Counted from the stretch's first letter, positions 16,228-24,137 are shown. The stretch: 34,888 nucleotides of DNA from Oscillospiraceae bacterium (GCA_022787085.1 JALFVE010000046.1:1-34888); one strand, 5' to 3'. The notes: generated by a model not told the origin, from the sequence alone. Numbers and translations: made by a program.

Positions 16228-16256
16228 ACTACAAAATGGTTACAATATTATGTCAA
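16228..16256 (-). promoter_or_regulatory. Promoter candidate of the pdaA-like gene
   Basis: On the minus strand a perfect TTGACA (16256-16251), 17 bases, TGTAGT (16233-16228; 4 of 6). The leader would be ~170 bases to TTG 16053. TATACTA, resembling a sigma-G -10, lies nearer (16206-16200) but without a matching -35. Confidence 0.5.
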
Positions 16257-16347
16257 TACTACTTTTCAGCTGCTTTTCACACAGCTTTCACAAATCAAAA
16301 AGGACGCACGATATTTTCATACCATGCGCCTGTGCTTTTAATTCGGC

Positions 16348-16596
16348 TCAAGCCCCGAGATAGGACTTTACAAGCACCTGAAGCAGCTCGTCCCTGTCGA
16401 TGTGACGGACAAGGCTCCGCGCATTGTTGTATGTAGTTATATAGGTAGGATCCTCGGATAAAATATAGCCTACGATCTGATTTATGGGATTATAGCCCTT
16501 TTCCCTCAGAGCATCGTAAATGAGCGTAAGATTCTTTTTAAGCTCGGCTTCCTTATCCTCGTAGACAGAAAATGTCATTGTCTGCTCATTGTTCAC
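16348..16596 (-). CDS. ireB: IreB-family regulatory phosphoprotein (UPF0297)
   Basis: The 82-residue protein contains the family hallmark [20 protein letters not shown], then [10 protein letters not shown] and [13 protein letters not shown]. In Enterococcus, IreB is a substrate of the PASTA-domain Ser/Thr kinase IreK and lowers cephalosporin resistance. N-terminal threonines (residues 6 and 8) are candidate phosphosites here. The start is GTG at 16596, preceded by AAAGGGG with about 10 bases of spacing. In many Firmicutes it neighbours ruvX (yqgF); here it stands alone with its own promoter. Confidence 0.93.
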   Translation of the reverse strand: MNNEQTMTFSVYEDKEAELKKNLTLIYDALREKGYNPINQIVGYILSEDPTYITTYNNARSLVRHIDRDELLQVLVKSYLGA

Positions 16597-16649
16597 AGGC
16601 CTGCACCCCTTTCATCAAAATTATCGGCTGTGATTTTTTCCTATATAAT

Positions 16650-16678
16650 ATTATAACCTATATTTTCTGAAAATACAA
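16650..16678 (-). promoter_or_regulatory. SigA-type promoter of ireB
   Basis: On the minus strand TTGTAT (16678-16673), 17 bases, TATAAT (16655-16650). The leader is about 50 bases. Confidence 0.8.
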
Positions 16679-16861
16679 GTGTTTTTTTAAATTTTAATGG
16701 AAAAATAATCTTCCAAATTATGGGGAGGTTTTTTGTTGCTTTCTGATATATTATATTCACTATATTTCAGGGATATTCTACATTTCTGCTAAATATAATC
16801 ACAGTTATCCCATATGCTTTTAATACAAATTCTGCCATTCGGCGGGTCGTCACACGCCCGC

Positions 16862-16890
16862 TTGATTTTTTGATCATTATAGTGTATAAT
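16862..16890 (+). promoter_or_regulatory. SigA-type promoter of the protease/YceG/propeller operon
   Basis: TTGATT (16862-16867), 17 bases, TATAAT (16885-16890). The start site would be near 16897, giving a ~36-base leader. Confidence 0.8.
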
Positions 16891-16932
16891 GATATCAGCG
16901 AAAATAATTTGCCGGAATGGGGTTAGCGGGAA

Positions 16933-18309
16933 ATGGATGTGCGGTTCAATCCGATGAAAATAACAGGGATTTCTGCCTTCGGAGATGTGAGAGGTCGTAC
17001 TGCGGGAGGCGTGAGAAGCGTTTATTTTGTGCTGTGCGAAGGGTATTACAGCGAGCTTGTAAGGGACATAACCGAGCTTGACCGCAGACTTTCCTCGGAT
17101 GAACGGTGCATTTACCGCAGGATCACCGAAATTCCCGTTCCCGATGTTAAGGAATCGGCTCGGTACGGCGAAAAATGGGACAGGCTTCGGAAGGGTGAAG
17201 CTGTTCTTTCTGCCGAAAATGCTCACGCTCTCGAAAGGGTCTGCGGCATTTACAAGGCGGCAAGGGGAAATATCAGCCCATCCATTGAGAAAAATCTTGC
17301 TGTGACCCTGATGTTCCGCTCGGATAAGCTCCTTGAGGGAATGTGCCCGTCGGGAGGGAAGTGCTCCAAGCTTGTCTGCTCGGGAAAAATCGGCTACAAG
17401 GAATATTTATTCTGCCTGATGGCGGCGTTTATGGGCATTGATGTTATGCTCCTGTGTCCCTCGGAGCTGCCTTCTCTTCCCGAGGGAATGGAAAGGCATG
17501 AGGAACGGATAATCTCGGGTGCACTTTCTTCCGGGGCGGCAATTCCCGCTTATCAGCCCGTTTCCCAAACCGCTGCTCAAAATGCACCCGTTCAGCCTAT
17601 AAAATCATCGGCAAGAGCCCCAAGGCTCACCACTCCCGAAAGGCATATTCCGCTGCCTGCCCCCTCGGGAACGGGAACAAGCTCTCAGAGAACGGCTGTC
17701 CTTGACCCGCCCCGAACCGAAGCAAGGTCCTCGGGCGAAAGATCCTTCGAGGAGCTTGCCACTCTTGCATCCTCGGTGGTGATGATAACCATTCACAACA
17801 AGCGTGGAAAGCCCGTGGGCTCAGGCTCGGGGATAGCTATCGGAAAGGATGGATATATCCTCACCAATTTCCATGTAACTGGAACGGGAGGCGTTTTTTC
17901 CGTTCAGCTGGAAAATGACGAAAGCATTTACCGCACAAGCGAGATAATCAAATATCACCCCGAGCTTGATCTTGCCGTTCTCCGAATCGACAGAGAGCTT
18001 ATTCCGCTTAAAATGTTCAGCGGACGGGAGGAGCTGAGAAGAGGTCAGAGCGTGGTGGCGATAGGCAGTCCCTTGGGACTGTTCAACACCGTTTCCGACG
18101 GCATAATCTCGGGCTTTCGGAAAATAAACGGAGTCGAGATGATCCAGTTCACCGCTCCAATTTCGGGCGGAAGCTCGGGAGGTGCGCTCCTTAATATGCA
18201 CGGCGAGGTTATCGGCATCAGCACTGCGGGCTTCAGCCGCGGTCAGAATCTGAATCTTGCGGTGAGCTATAAGGATATAATCCCCTTTATCGGCAATTTC
18301 ATAAAATAA
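16933..18309 (+). CDS. Trypsin-like serine protease with N-terminal YceG-related domain, no export signal
   Basis: The 458-residue protein has two parts. Residues 1-180 form an N-domain ending in KLVCSGKIGYKEYLFCL...FMGIDVMLLCP (147-176), which resembles a module repeated in the next gene. A Pro/Ala/Ser-rich linker (about 195-270) leads to a trypsin-like domain of the DegP/HtrA kind (275-455). The triad is complete: His314 (LTNFHV), Asp346 (LDLAVL), Ser415 (GGSSGGAL). There is no PDZ domain, signal peptide or membrane segment, so it should act in the cytosol, unlike most HtrA relatives. It is the first gene of a three-gene operon, 11 bases ahead of the YceG-like gene. The substrate is unknown; the neighbours are obvious candidates. 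Confidence 0.85.
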   Translation: MDVRFNPMKITGISAFGDVRGRTAGGVRSVYFVLCEGYYSELVRDITELDRRLSSDERCIYRRITEIPVPDVKESARYGEKWDRLRKGEAVLSAENAHALERVCGIYKAARGNISPSIEKNLAVTLMFRSDKLLEGMCPSGGKCSKLVCSGKIGYKEYLFCLMAAFMGIDVMLLCPSELPSLPEGMERHEERIISGALSSGAAIPAYQPVSQTAAQNAPVQPIKSSARAPRLTTPERHIPLPAPSGTGTSSQRTAVLDPPRTEARSSGERSFEELATLASSVVMITIHNKRGKPVGSGSGIAIGKDGYILTNFHVTGTGGVFSVQLENDESIYRTSEIIKYHPELDLAVLRIDRELIPLKMFSGREELRRGQSVVAIGSPLGLFNTVSDGIISGFRKINGVEMIQFTAPISGGSSGGALLNMHGEVIGISTAGFSRGQNLNLAVSYKDIIPFIGNFIK

Positions 18310-18320
18310 AGGACGGTTTT

Positions 18321-20597
18321 TTGCATATGAACATTTCCAATGCCTCGGAGCTTCTCTCGGAAGCCTCGGGAGCAGGAGGACATTTCCTGCGGTTAAATAA
18401 ATATTCCACCGATTCGGAGGAGCTTCTTCTGCGCTTTTTCACCATGGCGGTAAGGCACGGTGCATTTCTTGAAAAGGGAATGGCTAATCCCACTGCGGGG
18501 GATATGGCATATTTTGAAAGCACCTCCGTTAATGGCTTTGCTCTTGACAGGGAATTTATCAGAGCGGCTGCAAAAAAATGCTGCTCTGCTTCGGACAGCG
18601 CTCTTTCCGCATTTTCCGACAGCATTTTCGATTCCCTCACCGCACTGAAAAACGAGGGCAAGAACGACAGCATATTAAAAAACACTTTAATTAAATTCCT
18701 CTGCTGGCTGCGGCGTGACCTTTCCCGTGCTCTTGCCCCTTCAAAGGAGAAATATCCCCCGAAAATATTGTGCAAAGGCGGGCTGACCCGCCATGAGATG
18801 ATGGCGCTTTATGCTGCGGCAAGGGCGGGGTGCGATATTCTTATTGCGGAATATGACGGCGGCGCATATTATGACAAGCTCCCTCAGAACGAAAAAAAGG
18901 CTGAGCTTATTGAGGCGGAGGGCGGCGATTTCCCAAAGGGCTACACCCTTGCGGATATAAGAAAAAAATCCGAGGAACGTAGAAGGCTTGCCGCTGCTGC
19001 CAATGTTCCTGCAGTCTCTCCGTCAGCAGCTCGTGCACCTGCGCAAAAAAACGGCGGCTTCTGCGTGAATGCATGGATTTCGGGAAATATCTATGCGGAC
19101 ATCCTAACTGAGCAGGGCGCAAGAGGAAATGAACCGGACACCTATTACACCTGCTATGCAAGGATTAACGGCGCTGAAAATAAAATGACCTATCTCAGCG
19201 AGCTTTACAGCTTTTACATGAAGCTCAGAGAAACGAGGGAGCCTCTTGTTATCGACAAGGAAATGCCCATTCCAACCAATGAGGAAATTGCTTCTATACC
19301 AAGGGGGAATTACCGCACACCCGCTGATATGACGGCGGCGCTTTCTCTTAATATCGTCCATTCCGACCCCAAGCTCCAGGGCATTATCAGACGGGCGTTT
19401 ATTTCGGTGATGGATATGTATTTTGCCGACGGGAATGAGATGAGAAAGGGAATTTCCAAGGCGGTATTTTTATTATGTTGGCTGAAAAAATATCAGAAGG
19501 AGCTTTTCGGCGGCAGCAGAAAGGGCTTTCCCTGCCTCATTATATTCGGCGGCTGTCATAATGCGGCGGAGGCGATGTTTGTTAAGATGATCGCCCGCTG
19601 CCCTGCTGATGTGCTGATTTTAAGACCCGATATGAGCCGAAGCTGCGAGCTTATTGATGAGCTTTTATACGAGCGGAATTTCACCGAATCTCTTCCTGCG
19701 GAGAAATTTCCCCGTGAGGACGGTGATGTGTCATTGGGAACGGTGGCGTATTACGCCGAGCGGGAGCTTGACAGCATGATGTACACCGATACGGGTATCT
19801 ACCGCAGCCATCAGTATTCAAAGGCAAATGCGGTGGCTCTCAGGACCATGTATGAGGAAATTCCTGCGCTGTGGGCGACCGAGCTTAAATACCGCCCCAA
19901 TTTCAGCGTTTCGGGAGATGTGGTGAATATCCCCGTTATCATGGCGAAAATTTCGGGAGTTAAGGACAAGGACCTGCCGAGATACTGGAACGAGCTTCAC
20001 GGCATGGCTTCGGCATTTCCCGACAGCACCCTTGTTATCAAGGGAGAGCCGCTTACAAGCGAGGAAGGCTCCTGCGAATATGCGGTGAGCCTGATGAAAA
20101 AAGGCAGGCTCAGCGTTTCGGCGGTCAAGGCTCACAAGAATTACAGGTACGGCTTTCTCAAGGAGGAAACTCAGGATTATATTCTTGAAAAGCTGTCCGC
20201 ATTTCTTGAGATGAATCTTATCAAAGAGCAGAATACGGGAGGGCTTCTTTACCGCATTATCCACATTTGTCTGAATATGAGCAGCGAAATTCTCAGGCTT
20301 ATCCAGAAATTCGACTTTACTGCGGTCAATCCCAAAATTATTTACATCGCAACGGGGGAGAATGTCATTTCGAGAGCGGACAGTATTCTTCTGGCGTTTC
20401 TGAGCAAGCTGGGCTTTGATGTGATATTCTACGTTCCCACAGGCTATCAGAGCGCTGAGAAATATTACAATGCGGGTGTGCTAAGCTGTATCGAGACGGG
20501 CGAGTATATGTTCGATCTGCAGATTCCCGACCTGAGCAGGAAAACGGCTGACCCGAAGAAATCATTTTTCAGAAGAATTTTCGGAAAGGATAAATAA
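18321..20597 (+). CDS. YceG-like protein of the Ter-associated 'biosynthetic module' family
   Basis: This is a 758-residue cytosolic protein. Regions recalling the bacterial YceG family (B. subtilis YceG, next to ter-type stress genes) are FCVNAWISGNIYADIL (247-262), YYTCYARINGAENKMTYLSE (275-294) with a downstream IPTNEEI, VIMAKISGVKDKDLPRYW (539-556), and a C-terminal LLAFLSKLGFDVIFYVPTGY (690-709). I see three copies of one module, at about 118-180, 378-440 and 641-710: a helix, then P-x-(I/L)-hydrophobic-G, an Asp/Glu-bearing helix, then (C/A/F)D(I/V)L-I. The biochemical function of the family is unknown. TTG 18321 has AAAGGA seven bases upstream and is preferred over ATG 18327. It is about 200 residues longer than B. 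subtilis YceG as I recall it. No terD, terC or telA homologue is in the window. Confidence 0.75.
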   Translation: MHMNISNASELLSEASGAGGHFLRLNKYSTDSEELLLRFFTMAVRHGAFLEKGMANPTAGDMAYFESTSVNGFALDREFIRAAAKKCCSASDSALSAFSDSIFDSLTALKNEGKNDSILKNTLIKFLCWLRRDLSRALAPSKEKYPPKILCKGGLTRHEMMALYAAARAGCDILIAEYDGGAYYDKLPQNEKKAELIEAEGGDFPKGYTLADIRKKSEERRRLAAAANVPAVSPSAARAPAQKNGGFCVNAWISGNIYADILTEQGARGNEPDTYYTCYARINGAENKMTYLSELYSFYMKLRETREPLVIDKEMPIPTNEEIASIPRGNYRTPADMTAALSLNIVHSDPKLQGIIRRAFISVMDMYFADGNEMRKGISKAVFLLCWLKKYQKELFGGSRKGFPCLIIFGGCHNAAEAMFVKMIARCPADVLILRPDMSRSCELIDELLYERNFTESLPAEKFPREDGDVSLGTVAYYAERELDSMMYTDTGIYRSHQYSKANAVALRTMYEEIPALWATELKYRPNFSVSGDVVNIPVIMAKISGVKDKDLPRYWNELHGMASAFPDSTLVIKGEPLTSEEGSCEYAVSLMKKGRLSVSAVKAHKNYRYGFLKEETQDYILEKLSAFLEMNLIKEQNTGGLLYRIIHICLNMSSEILRLIQKFDFTAVNPKIIYIATGENVISRADSILLAFLSKLGFDVIFYVPTGYQSAEKYYNAGVLSCIETGEYMFDLQIPDLSRKTADPKKSFFRRIFGKDK

Positions 20598-20598
20598 A

Positions 20599-21735
20599 AT
20601 GAAAGCCAAGGATATTGCATTATTATGCACCGCTGCGGCGGGAGCGGGTGCGGCTGCGGGCATTGCTGCGGCTAACAACAAGACCCCAAAGGAAAAAAAT
20701 CCCGCAAGACCCGACAAATCGGCTTCAAAGCCCCATGACCGCAGCGCCAAAAAAAGCGAGTCTGCAAAGCCTGTCAGGGCGGAAATCTCCGAAATATGCT
20801 TTAACACGGAGCAGCCCCTTAAAACCGTTTATTCTCACAGCGGCGCAGGGGTGATCGCCGTTTTCGGCGAAGCAGGCAGGCACACGGTTTTCAAGGCGGA
20901 CGTGAACGGAAATATCACCTCTCTCCGCTGCCCCGTAGGCGTTTCGGGAGCGGCTGCGGGAGAGGACTGTGCGGTGTTCATTACTCCCCGAGGGGGCGTA
21001 TTTGTTTATGATGATACCGAGAAGGAGCCTGTTCTCTGTGCGCTCACCGCTCCCGAGTGCGGAGCGTATTACGAAGGAAAATTCTATGTATTTTCCGATT
21101 CGCTGCTTTATATTTGCAGCCCTGACGGTGAGATTGAAAAAACGGTGAGCCTCGGAGCTATGATCGAGATAGCAAACGGGGACATCTGCGACGCTGAGGA
21201 TTCCGACAGCAGCTTTACTGCCGCAAGGGTAAGCGTGAAGAAGCTTATTCCTCTCGGCAGCTCGGGACTGTTTGCGGCGGTGACGGACGAGGGAAATTCC
21301 TACATCATGCACAGGGACGAGGACGATTTCGTAAGCTTTGAAAAGACCTATGAGAATATTATTGATGTGTGCGTTTTCGGCAGCTTTGCCTATTATCTTT
21401 GCAGGCTTTCGACGGGATATGGCATTATCAAGACAGAGATAAAAAAACGCACCTGCGAAACTGCGGGTAAATATCAGCTCTGCGGTGAGGACAAGGTGCC
21501 CGTTAAAATATTCTCGGTAAGCTGCGGCATCGGTATTCTTTATTCGGACGGCGCTGTTAAATTCCTGCTCCCCGAGATATCCTCCGAGAGGGCAAGGGAG
21601 AAGGCAAGAAAGGGACTCAGCGCACTGAACGCCTCCTTCGGTGATATTCATGCCCGGGATGTTTTCACCTTTGGTGACGGCTGCGGATTTGTTTCTGACG
21701 GGAAAATTTTCACTGCAAGAACAGATATCGGGTGA
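20599..21735 (+). CDS. Membrane-anchored propeller-like protein, unknown function
   Basis: The 378-residue protein begins with a small-residue hydrophobic segment (about 6-27, Ala/Gly rich) and a Lys/Pro/Ser-rich tether to about 62. Repeating beta-rich units with a 'value-then-label' look follow (GVIAVFGEAGRHTVFKADV; CAVFITPRGGVFVYDD; KFYVFSDSLLYICSPDGE; LFAAVTDEGNSYIMHRDED), suggestive of a five- to six-bladed beta-propeller. No named family is recognised. The anchor is weak, so the topology is uncertain. Its ATG is one base after the YceG-like stop, with GGAAAGGA inside the end of that gene, so translation is coupled. It is the last gene of the protease/YceG operon. Confidence 0.7.
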   Translation: MKAKDIALLCTAAAGAGAAAGIAAANNKTPKEKNPARPDKSASKPHDRSAKKSESAKPVRAEISEICFNTEQPLKTVYSHSGAGVIAVFGEAGRHTVFKADVNGNITSLRCPVGVSGAAAGEDCAVFITPRGGVFVYDDTEKEPVLCALTAPECGAYYEGKFYVFSDSLLYICSPDGEIEKTVSLGAMIEIANGDICDAEDSDSSFTAARVSVKKLIPLGSSGLFAAVTDEGNSYIMHRDEDDFVSFEKTYENIIDVCVFGSFAYYLCRLSTGYGIIKTEIKKRTCETAGKYQLCGEDKVPVKIFSVSCGIGILYSDGAVKFLLPEISSERAREKARKGLSALNASFGDIHARDVFTFGDGCGFVSDGKIFTARTDIG

Positions 21736-21763
21736 CGGCGCATTTATAAGGCTCGTCACCCGA
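21728..21763. terminator. 10-bp hairpin at the end of the propeller gene
   Basis: TCGGGTGACG (21728-21737) pairs fully with CGTCACCCGA (21754-21763) around a 16-base loop and includes the propeller gene's stop codon. No U-tract follows on either strand, so termination is plausible but unproven. Confidence 0.45.
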
Positions 21764-21800
21764 TGGGAATGATTATTATTGAGATATGGGAGCGGATTTA

Positions 21801-22832
21801 TTATACTATTCCCATGAAATATTCCACCGCTATGGCTGCGATGACTACCAGCGCTGAGATTATAAAGCCGTGAAGCATGGGCGCAATTCCCGACCTTTTC
21901 ATATCCTTGAAGCTTGTGTTCAGTCCGATGGCGCCGAGTGCCGCTACCATGAGGAATTTGCTCAGCTCCTTCATTCCCGAGGATACCGCTGCGGGAATTA
22001 TGCCAAGGCTGTTTACTGCGGTCAGCGCCAGAAAGCCGAGAATGAACCAGGGGAATATCTTTGCGATATTAAAGCTTGACTTTACATTCTTCGCTGTTCC
22101 CGCCGCCTCTTTGCGCTTGATATGGGCGTTTATAAGGGCGAAGATCATTACTGTGGGTATGATGGAGAGGGTTCGGGTCAGCTTTACCATTGTGGCAAAG
22201 TCCCCTGCCGCTTCAGAAAAGGCATAGCCTGCGGCTACCACGCTGGAGGTGTCATTCACCGCTGTGCCTGCCCACAAGCCGTATGCCATATCCGAAAGTC
22301 CCATTGCCTGCCCCAGTATGGGGAAAAGCACTATCATTGCCATGTCGAAAAGAAAGGTTGCCGACATGGCATAGGCTATATCGGTATCGTCGGCGTCGAT
22401 CACGGGGGAGATGGCTGCGATAGCCGAGCCGCCGCATATCCCTGTGCCTGCGGAGATCAGGTTTGAAAGCTTCCAGTTGATCTTCAGCGCCTTGCCTACG
22501 AAATGCCCTATCCCAAAGCAGGTGAACAGGGTGAATACCATTACGCACAGGGACATTTTGCCCACTTCAAGTACCATTTTTATATTAAGGCTCGCTCCCA
22601 AAAGGATTATGGCGAATTTCAGCACCCTTTTTGATGTGAATTTCAGTCCCTTTGAAAAATGCTCCGAGGGCTTTCGGAAATTGTTTATTAACATTCCGAT
22701 GAAAAGGGCGATTACCGACGCTCCTATGAGATGTATGGGCAGCAGTCCTTCTATAAGCTTTGCTATTGCCGCTATGGCTATAGCTGCCATAAAGCCCGGC
22801 AGCAATTCGGTGATTTTTCTGACTTTGTTCAT
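21801..22832 (-). CDS. yeiH: YeiH-family putative sulfate/sulfite exporter
   Basis: The 343-residue polytopic membrane protein of the conserved YeiH family has about ten hydrophobic segments. Recognisable stretches include LIGASVIALFIGMLINN, LKFAIILLGASLNIKMVLEV, the glycine-rich ISAGTGICGGSAIAAISPVI and WAGTAVNDTSSVVAAG. The frame opens at 22862, but AAAGGAA nine bases before ATG 22832 points to the start MNKVRKITELLPG. In E. coli and other bacteria yeiH lies beside and is controlled by a LysR regulator (YeiE/CysL type). The same divergent pairing occurs here, supporting a role in sulfur anion export. Confidence 0.9.
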   Translation of the reverse strand: MNKVRKITELLPGFMAAIAIAAIAKLIEGLLPIHLIGASVIALFIGMLINNFRKPSEHFSKGLKFTSKRVLKFAIILLGASLNIKMVLEVGKMSLCVMVFTLFTCFGIGHFVGKALKINWKLSNLISAGTGICGGSAIAAISPVIDADDTDIAYAMSATFLFDMAMIVLFPILGQAMGLSDMAYGLWAGTAVNDTSSVVAAGYAFSEAAGDFATMVKLTRTLSIIPTVMIFALINAHIKRKEAAGTAKNVKSSFNIAKIFPWFILGFLALTAVNSLGIIPAAVSSGMKELSKFLMVAALGAIGLNTSFKDMKRSGIAPMLHGFIISALVVIAAIAVEYFMGIV

Positions 22833-22865
22833 GTTTATCCGTTCCTTTCTTTTTTTCATCATAGC

Positions 22866-22897
22866 TTGATTTTATCATATTTTTATGATAAAATCAA
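22866..22897. promoter_or_regulatory. Perfect 14-bp inverted repeat in the yeiH-lysR gap
   Basis: TTGATTTTATCATA (22866-22879) and its exact reverse complement (22884-22897) flank four T. A perfect palindrome ATCAGCTGAT follows at 22911-22920, with TTATCA/TGATAA around it. LysR regulators bind dyads of this sort between divergent genes, so this is the probable operator region. It also overlaps where the core promoters must lie. Confidence 0.65.
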
Positions 22898-22943
22898 ATT
22901 ATCATTTGATATCAGCTGATAAATTATTCTTATGGGAGGGCTT

Positions 22944-23804
22944 ATGACCGATACTCGAATCGAAACCTTTCTCACATTGTGCAGGGTGATGAATTACCGC
23001 AAAACTGCGGAGGAACTTAACATGACTCAGCCTGCGGTAACGCAGCATATCCATTATCTGGAAAATTATTACAATTGCAGGCTGTTTATTTATGACAGGA
23101 AAAGTCTGCGGATGACTCCCGAGGCAGAAATGTTAAAAAAATACGCCGAAAATGTTTCCTGTCAGGAGAAACGCTTAAAGGCGCTTCTTTCCGAAAAAAG
23201 CGGCTGCCATCTGTCGATTGGCGCCACCAAGACCATCGGGGAATATGTCATTTCGGAGCATATCTGCGCTTTTCTGGGCGACAGTGCCAACCGCATTTCC
23301 GTGAATGTGGACAACACCGAGCGGCTCCTTGAGGCTTTATCCCGAGGGGAAATTGATTTTGCCATTATTGAGGGCTATTTTGACAGCAGCCGCTATGCTT
23401 CGAGACTTTACAGAAAAGAGCCTTTCGTGGGGATATGCGGCGAGCGGCATCCCTTTGCGGGGCGGGTGGTCTCTTCCGAGGATGTCCTCAATGAGGAGCT
23501 TATCCTTCGTGAGGAGGGCAGCGGCACAAGAGAGATCCTCAGGCAGCTTCTTGCAGGGGAGAATATTTCCTTTTCACGCTTTCCGAGGATAACCTCCGTC
23601 AGCAGCTTCGGGCTGGCTGCCCGTATTCTTGAGAAGGGCATGGGGATATCCTTTGCTTATCGGGCGGTCAGGGAACAGGAAAAGGGTCTGGCGGAATTTA
23701 TGGTCAGGGGATGGGATATTGTCAGGGAGTTTAATTATGTTTACCTTGATAATCCCTTTTCCGAGCAGGCGGTGGAAATATTTGATTCCTATCGGATGAT
23801 ATGA
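22944..23804 (+). CDS. LysR-family transcriptional regulator, CysL/YeiE-like
   Basis: The 286-residue regulator has an N-terminal winged HTH (about 1-60: FLTLCRVMNYRKTAEELNMT, then QPAVTQHIHYLE) and a C-terminal periplasmic-binding-like effector domain (about 88-284). ATG 22932 has no ribosome site; GGGAGGG (22934-22940) serves ATG 22944 (MTDTRIETF), albeit closely spaced. Its divergence from yeiH and the dyad between them suggest it controls yeiH and itself. The effector is not deducible; sulfite or another sulfur compound is an inference from YeiE/CysL relatives. Confidence 0.88.
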   Translation: MTDTRIETFLTLCRVMNYRKTAEELNMTQPAVTQHIHYLENYYNCRLFIYDRKSLRMTPEAEMLKKYAENVSCQEKRLKALLSEKSGCHLSIGATKTIGEYVISEHICAFLGDSANRISVNVDNTERLLEALSRGEIDFAIIEGYFDSSRYASRLYRKEPFVGICGERHPFAGRVVSSEDVLNEELILREEGSGTREILRQLLAGENISFSRFPRITSVSSFGLAARILEKGMGISFAYRAVREQEKGLAEFMVRGWDIVREFNYVYLDNPFSEQAVEIFDSYRMI

Positions 23805-23808
23805 AAAT

Positions 23809-23829
23809 GCCCCGAAGTGATTTCGGGGC
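23809..23829 (+). terminator. Hairpin after lysR
   Basis: GCCCCGAA / TTCGGGGC form an 8-bp stem with a 5-base loop, directly past the lysR stop. The U-tract is poor. Confidence 0.6.
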
Positions 23830-23846
23830 GGATGTCATATTTTATC

Positions 23847-23875
23847 TTGACATTAGCTTTGCTTTGTGGTATAAT
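23847..23875 (+). promoter_or_regulatory. Consensus promoter of the antisense antitoxin RNA
   Basis: TTGACA (23847-23852), 17 bases, TATAAT (23870-23875): full consensus. No coding region with a ribosome site follows on this strand, so it drives an RNA. Confidence 0.85.
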
Positions 23876-23897
23876 AAAAAAAGAAGCAGCCATGCTT
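23876..23897 (-). terminator. Probable 3' end of the toxin mRNA
   Basis: Read on the minus strand, AAGCA-TGGC-TGCTT forms a short 5-bp stem and is followed by C and seven U (complement of 23882-23876). The stem is weak alone, but the same bases also pair with the mRNA's 5' leader. Confidence 0.45.
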
Positions 23898-24002
23898 ACG
23901 ACTTTGTCGTCCGGCGGTGTGCTCCAAGTTGATTGATTTTGTTACTAACATTATGTTAGCAGCTAACCGCTCAAGGTGGTGCTTGGGCGGTTAGTCTTTT
24001 TT
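23882..24002 (+). ncRNA. Predicted type I antitoxin RNA (~120 nt)
   Basis: The RNA runs from about 23882 to a strong intrinsic terminator: CTAACCGCTCAAG (23963-23975) pairs with CTTGGGCGGTTAG (23982-23994), then TCTTTTTT. It contains hairpins ACGAC-TTT-GTCGT (23898-23910) and CTAACA-TTA-TGTTAG (23945-23959). It overlaps the last codons of the convergent toxin gene (stop at 23993-23991) and, if the toxin mRNA runs to the U7 site at 23882-23876, is complementary to it over its whole length. Its first ~44 bases share GAAGCAGCCAT and GGCGGTGTG-CTCC with the toxin mRNA 5' leader. Function is inferred from layout, as in txpA/RatA and bsrG/SR4. Confidence 0.75.
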
Positions 24003-24095
24003 ATTGCGTCTGTAATTCAGAACGTCTATAATAAGGCGTATCACGTCAACAACAAGTGCTGACAACGCACATATTTCGAGTATCGTCATGTACAT
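23991..24095 (-). CDS. Small hydrophobic toxin-like peptide (34 aa), type I toxin candidate
   Basis: The ORF is too short for routine gene finding but is strongly supported. It has GGAAGGAGG five bases before ATG 24095 (a second ATG at 24089 is alternative), a full-consensus promoter 95 bases upstream, and an overlapping antisense RNA. The peptide starts MYMTILEICALSALVV, continues with one more hydrophobic stretch, and ends in the basic tail RRNKKD. This is the layout of holin-like (Hol_Tox) / TxpA-BsrG type I toxins, which damage the membrane. The family call rests on size, hydrophobicity and context. Confidence 0.8.
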   Translation of the reverse strand: MYMTILEICALSALVVDVIRLIIDVLNYRRNKKD

Positions 24096-24098
24096 CTG

Positions 24099-24137
24099 CA
24101 CCTCCTTCCCGTTTGTATTTTGCAAGGGAAAGAGGAG
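24099..24137 (-). promoter_or_regulatory. SD-sequestering hairpin in the toxin mRNA leader
   Basis: On the minus strand CUCCUCUUUCCC (24137-24126) can pair with GGGAAGGAGGUG (24110-24099), 11 of 12 positions including one G-U, around a ~15-base loop. The Shine-Dalgarno is fully inside the stem, so the full-length mRNA should be poorly translated. Confidence 0.65.

Larger units (their letters stand above)
16597..16932. other. 336-bp divergent intergenic region
   Basis: Very AT-rich. It holds the ireB promoter (minus) and the promoter of the protease operon (plus), plus a short GCGGG/CCCGC hairpin at about 16841-16861 just before the plus-strand -35. No gene was seen. Confidence 0.6.

Noticed and set aside
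20725-21759. 344-codon minus-strand ORF
   Set aside because: It is fully antisense to the propeller-like gene, which has a coupled start and normal composition; the antisense translation is low-complexity Arg/Ala/Ser-rich with no ribosome site.
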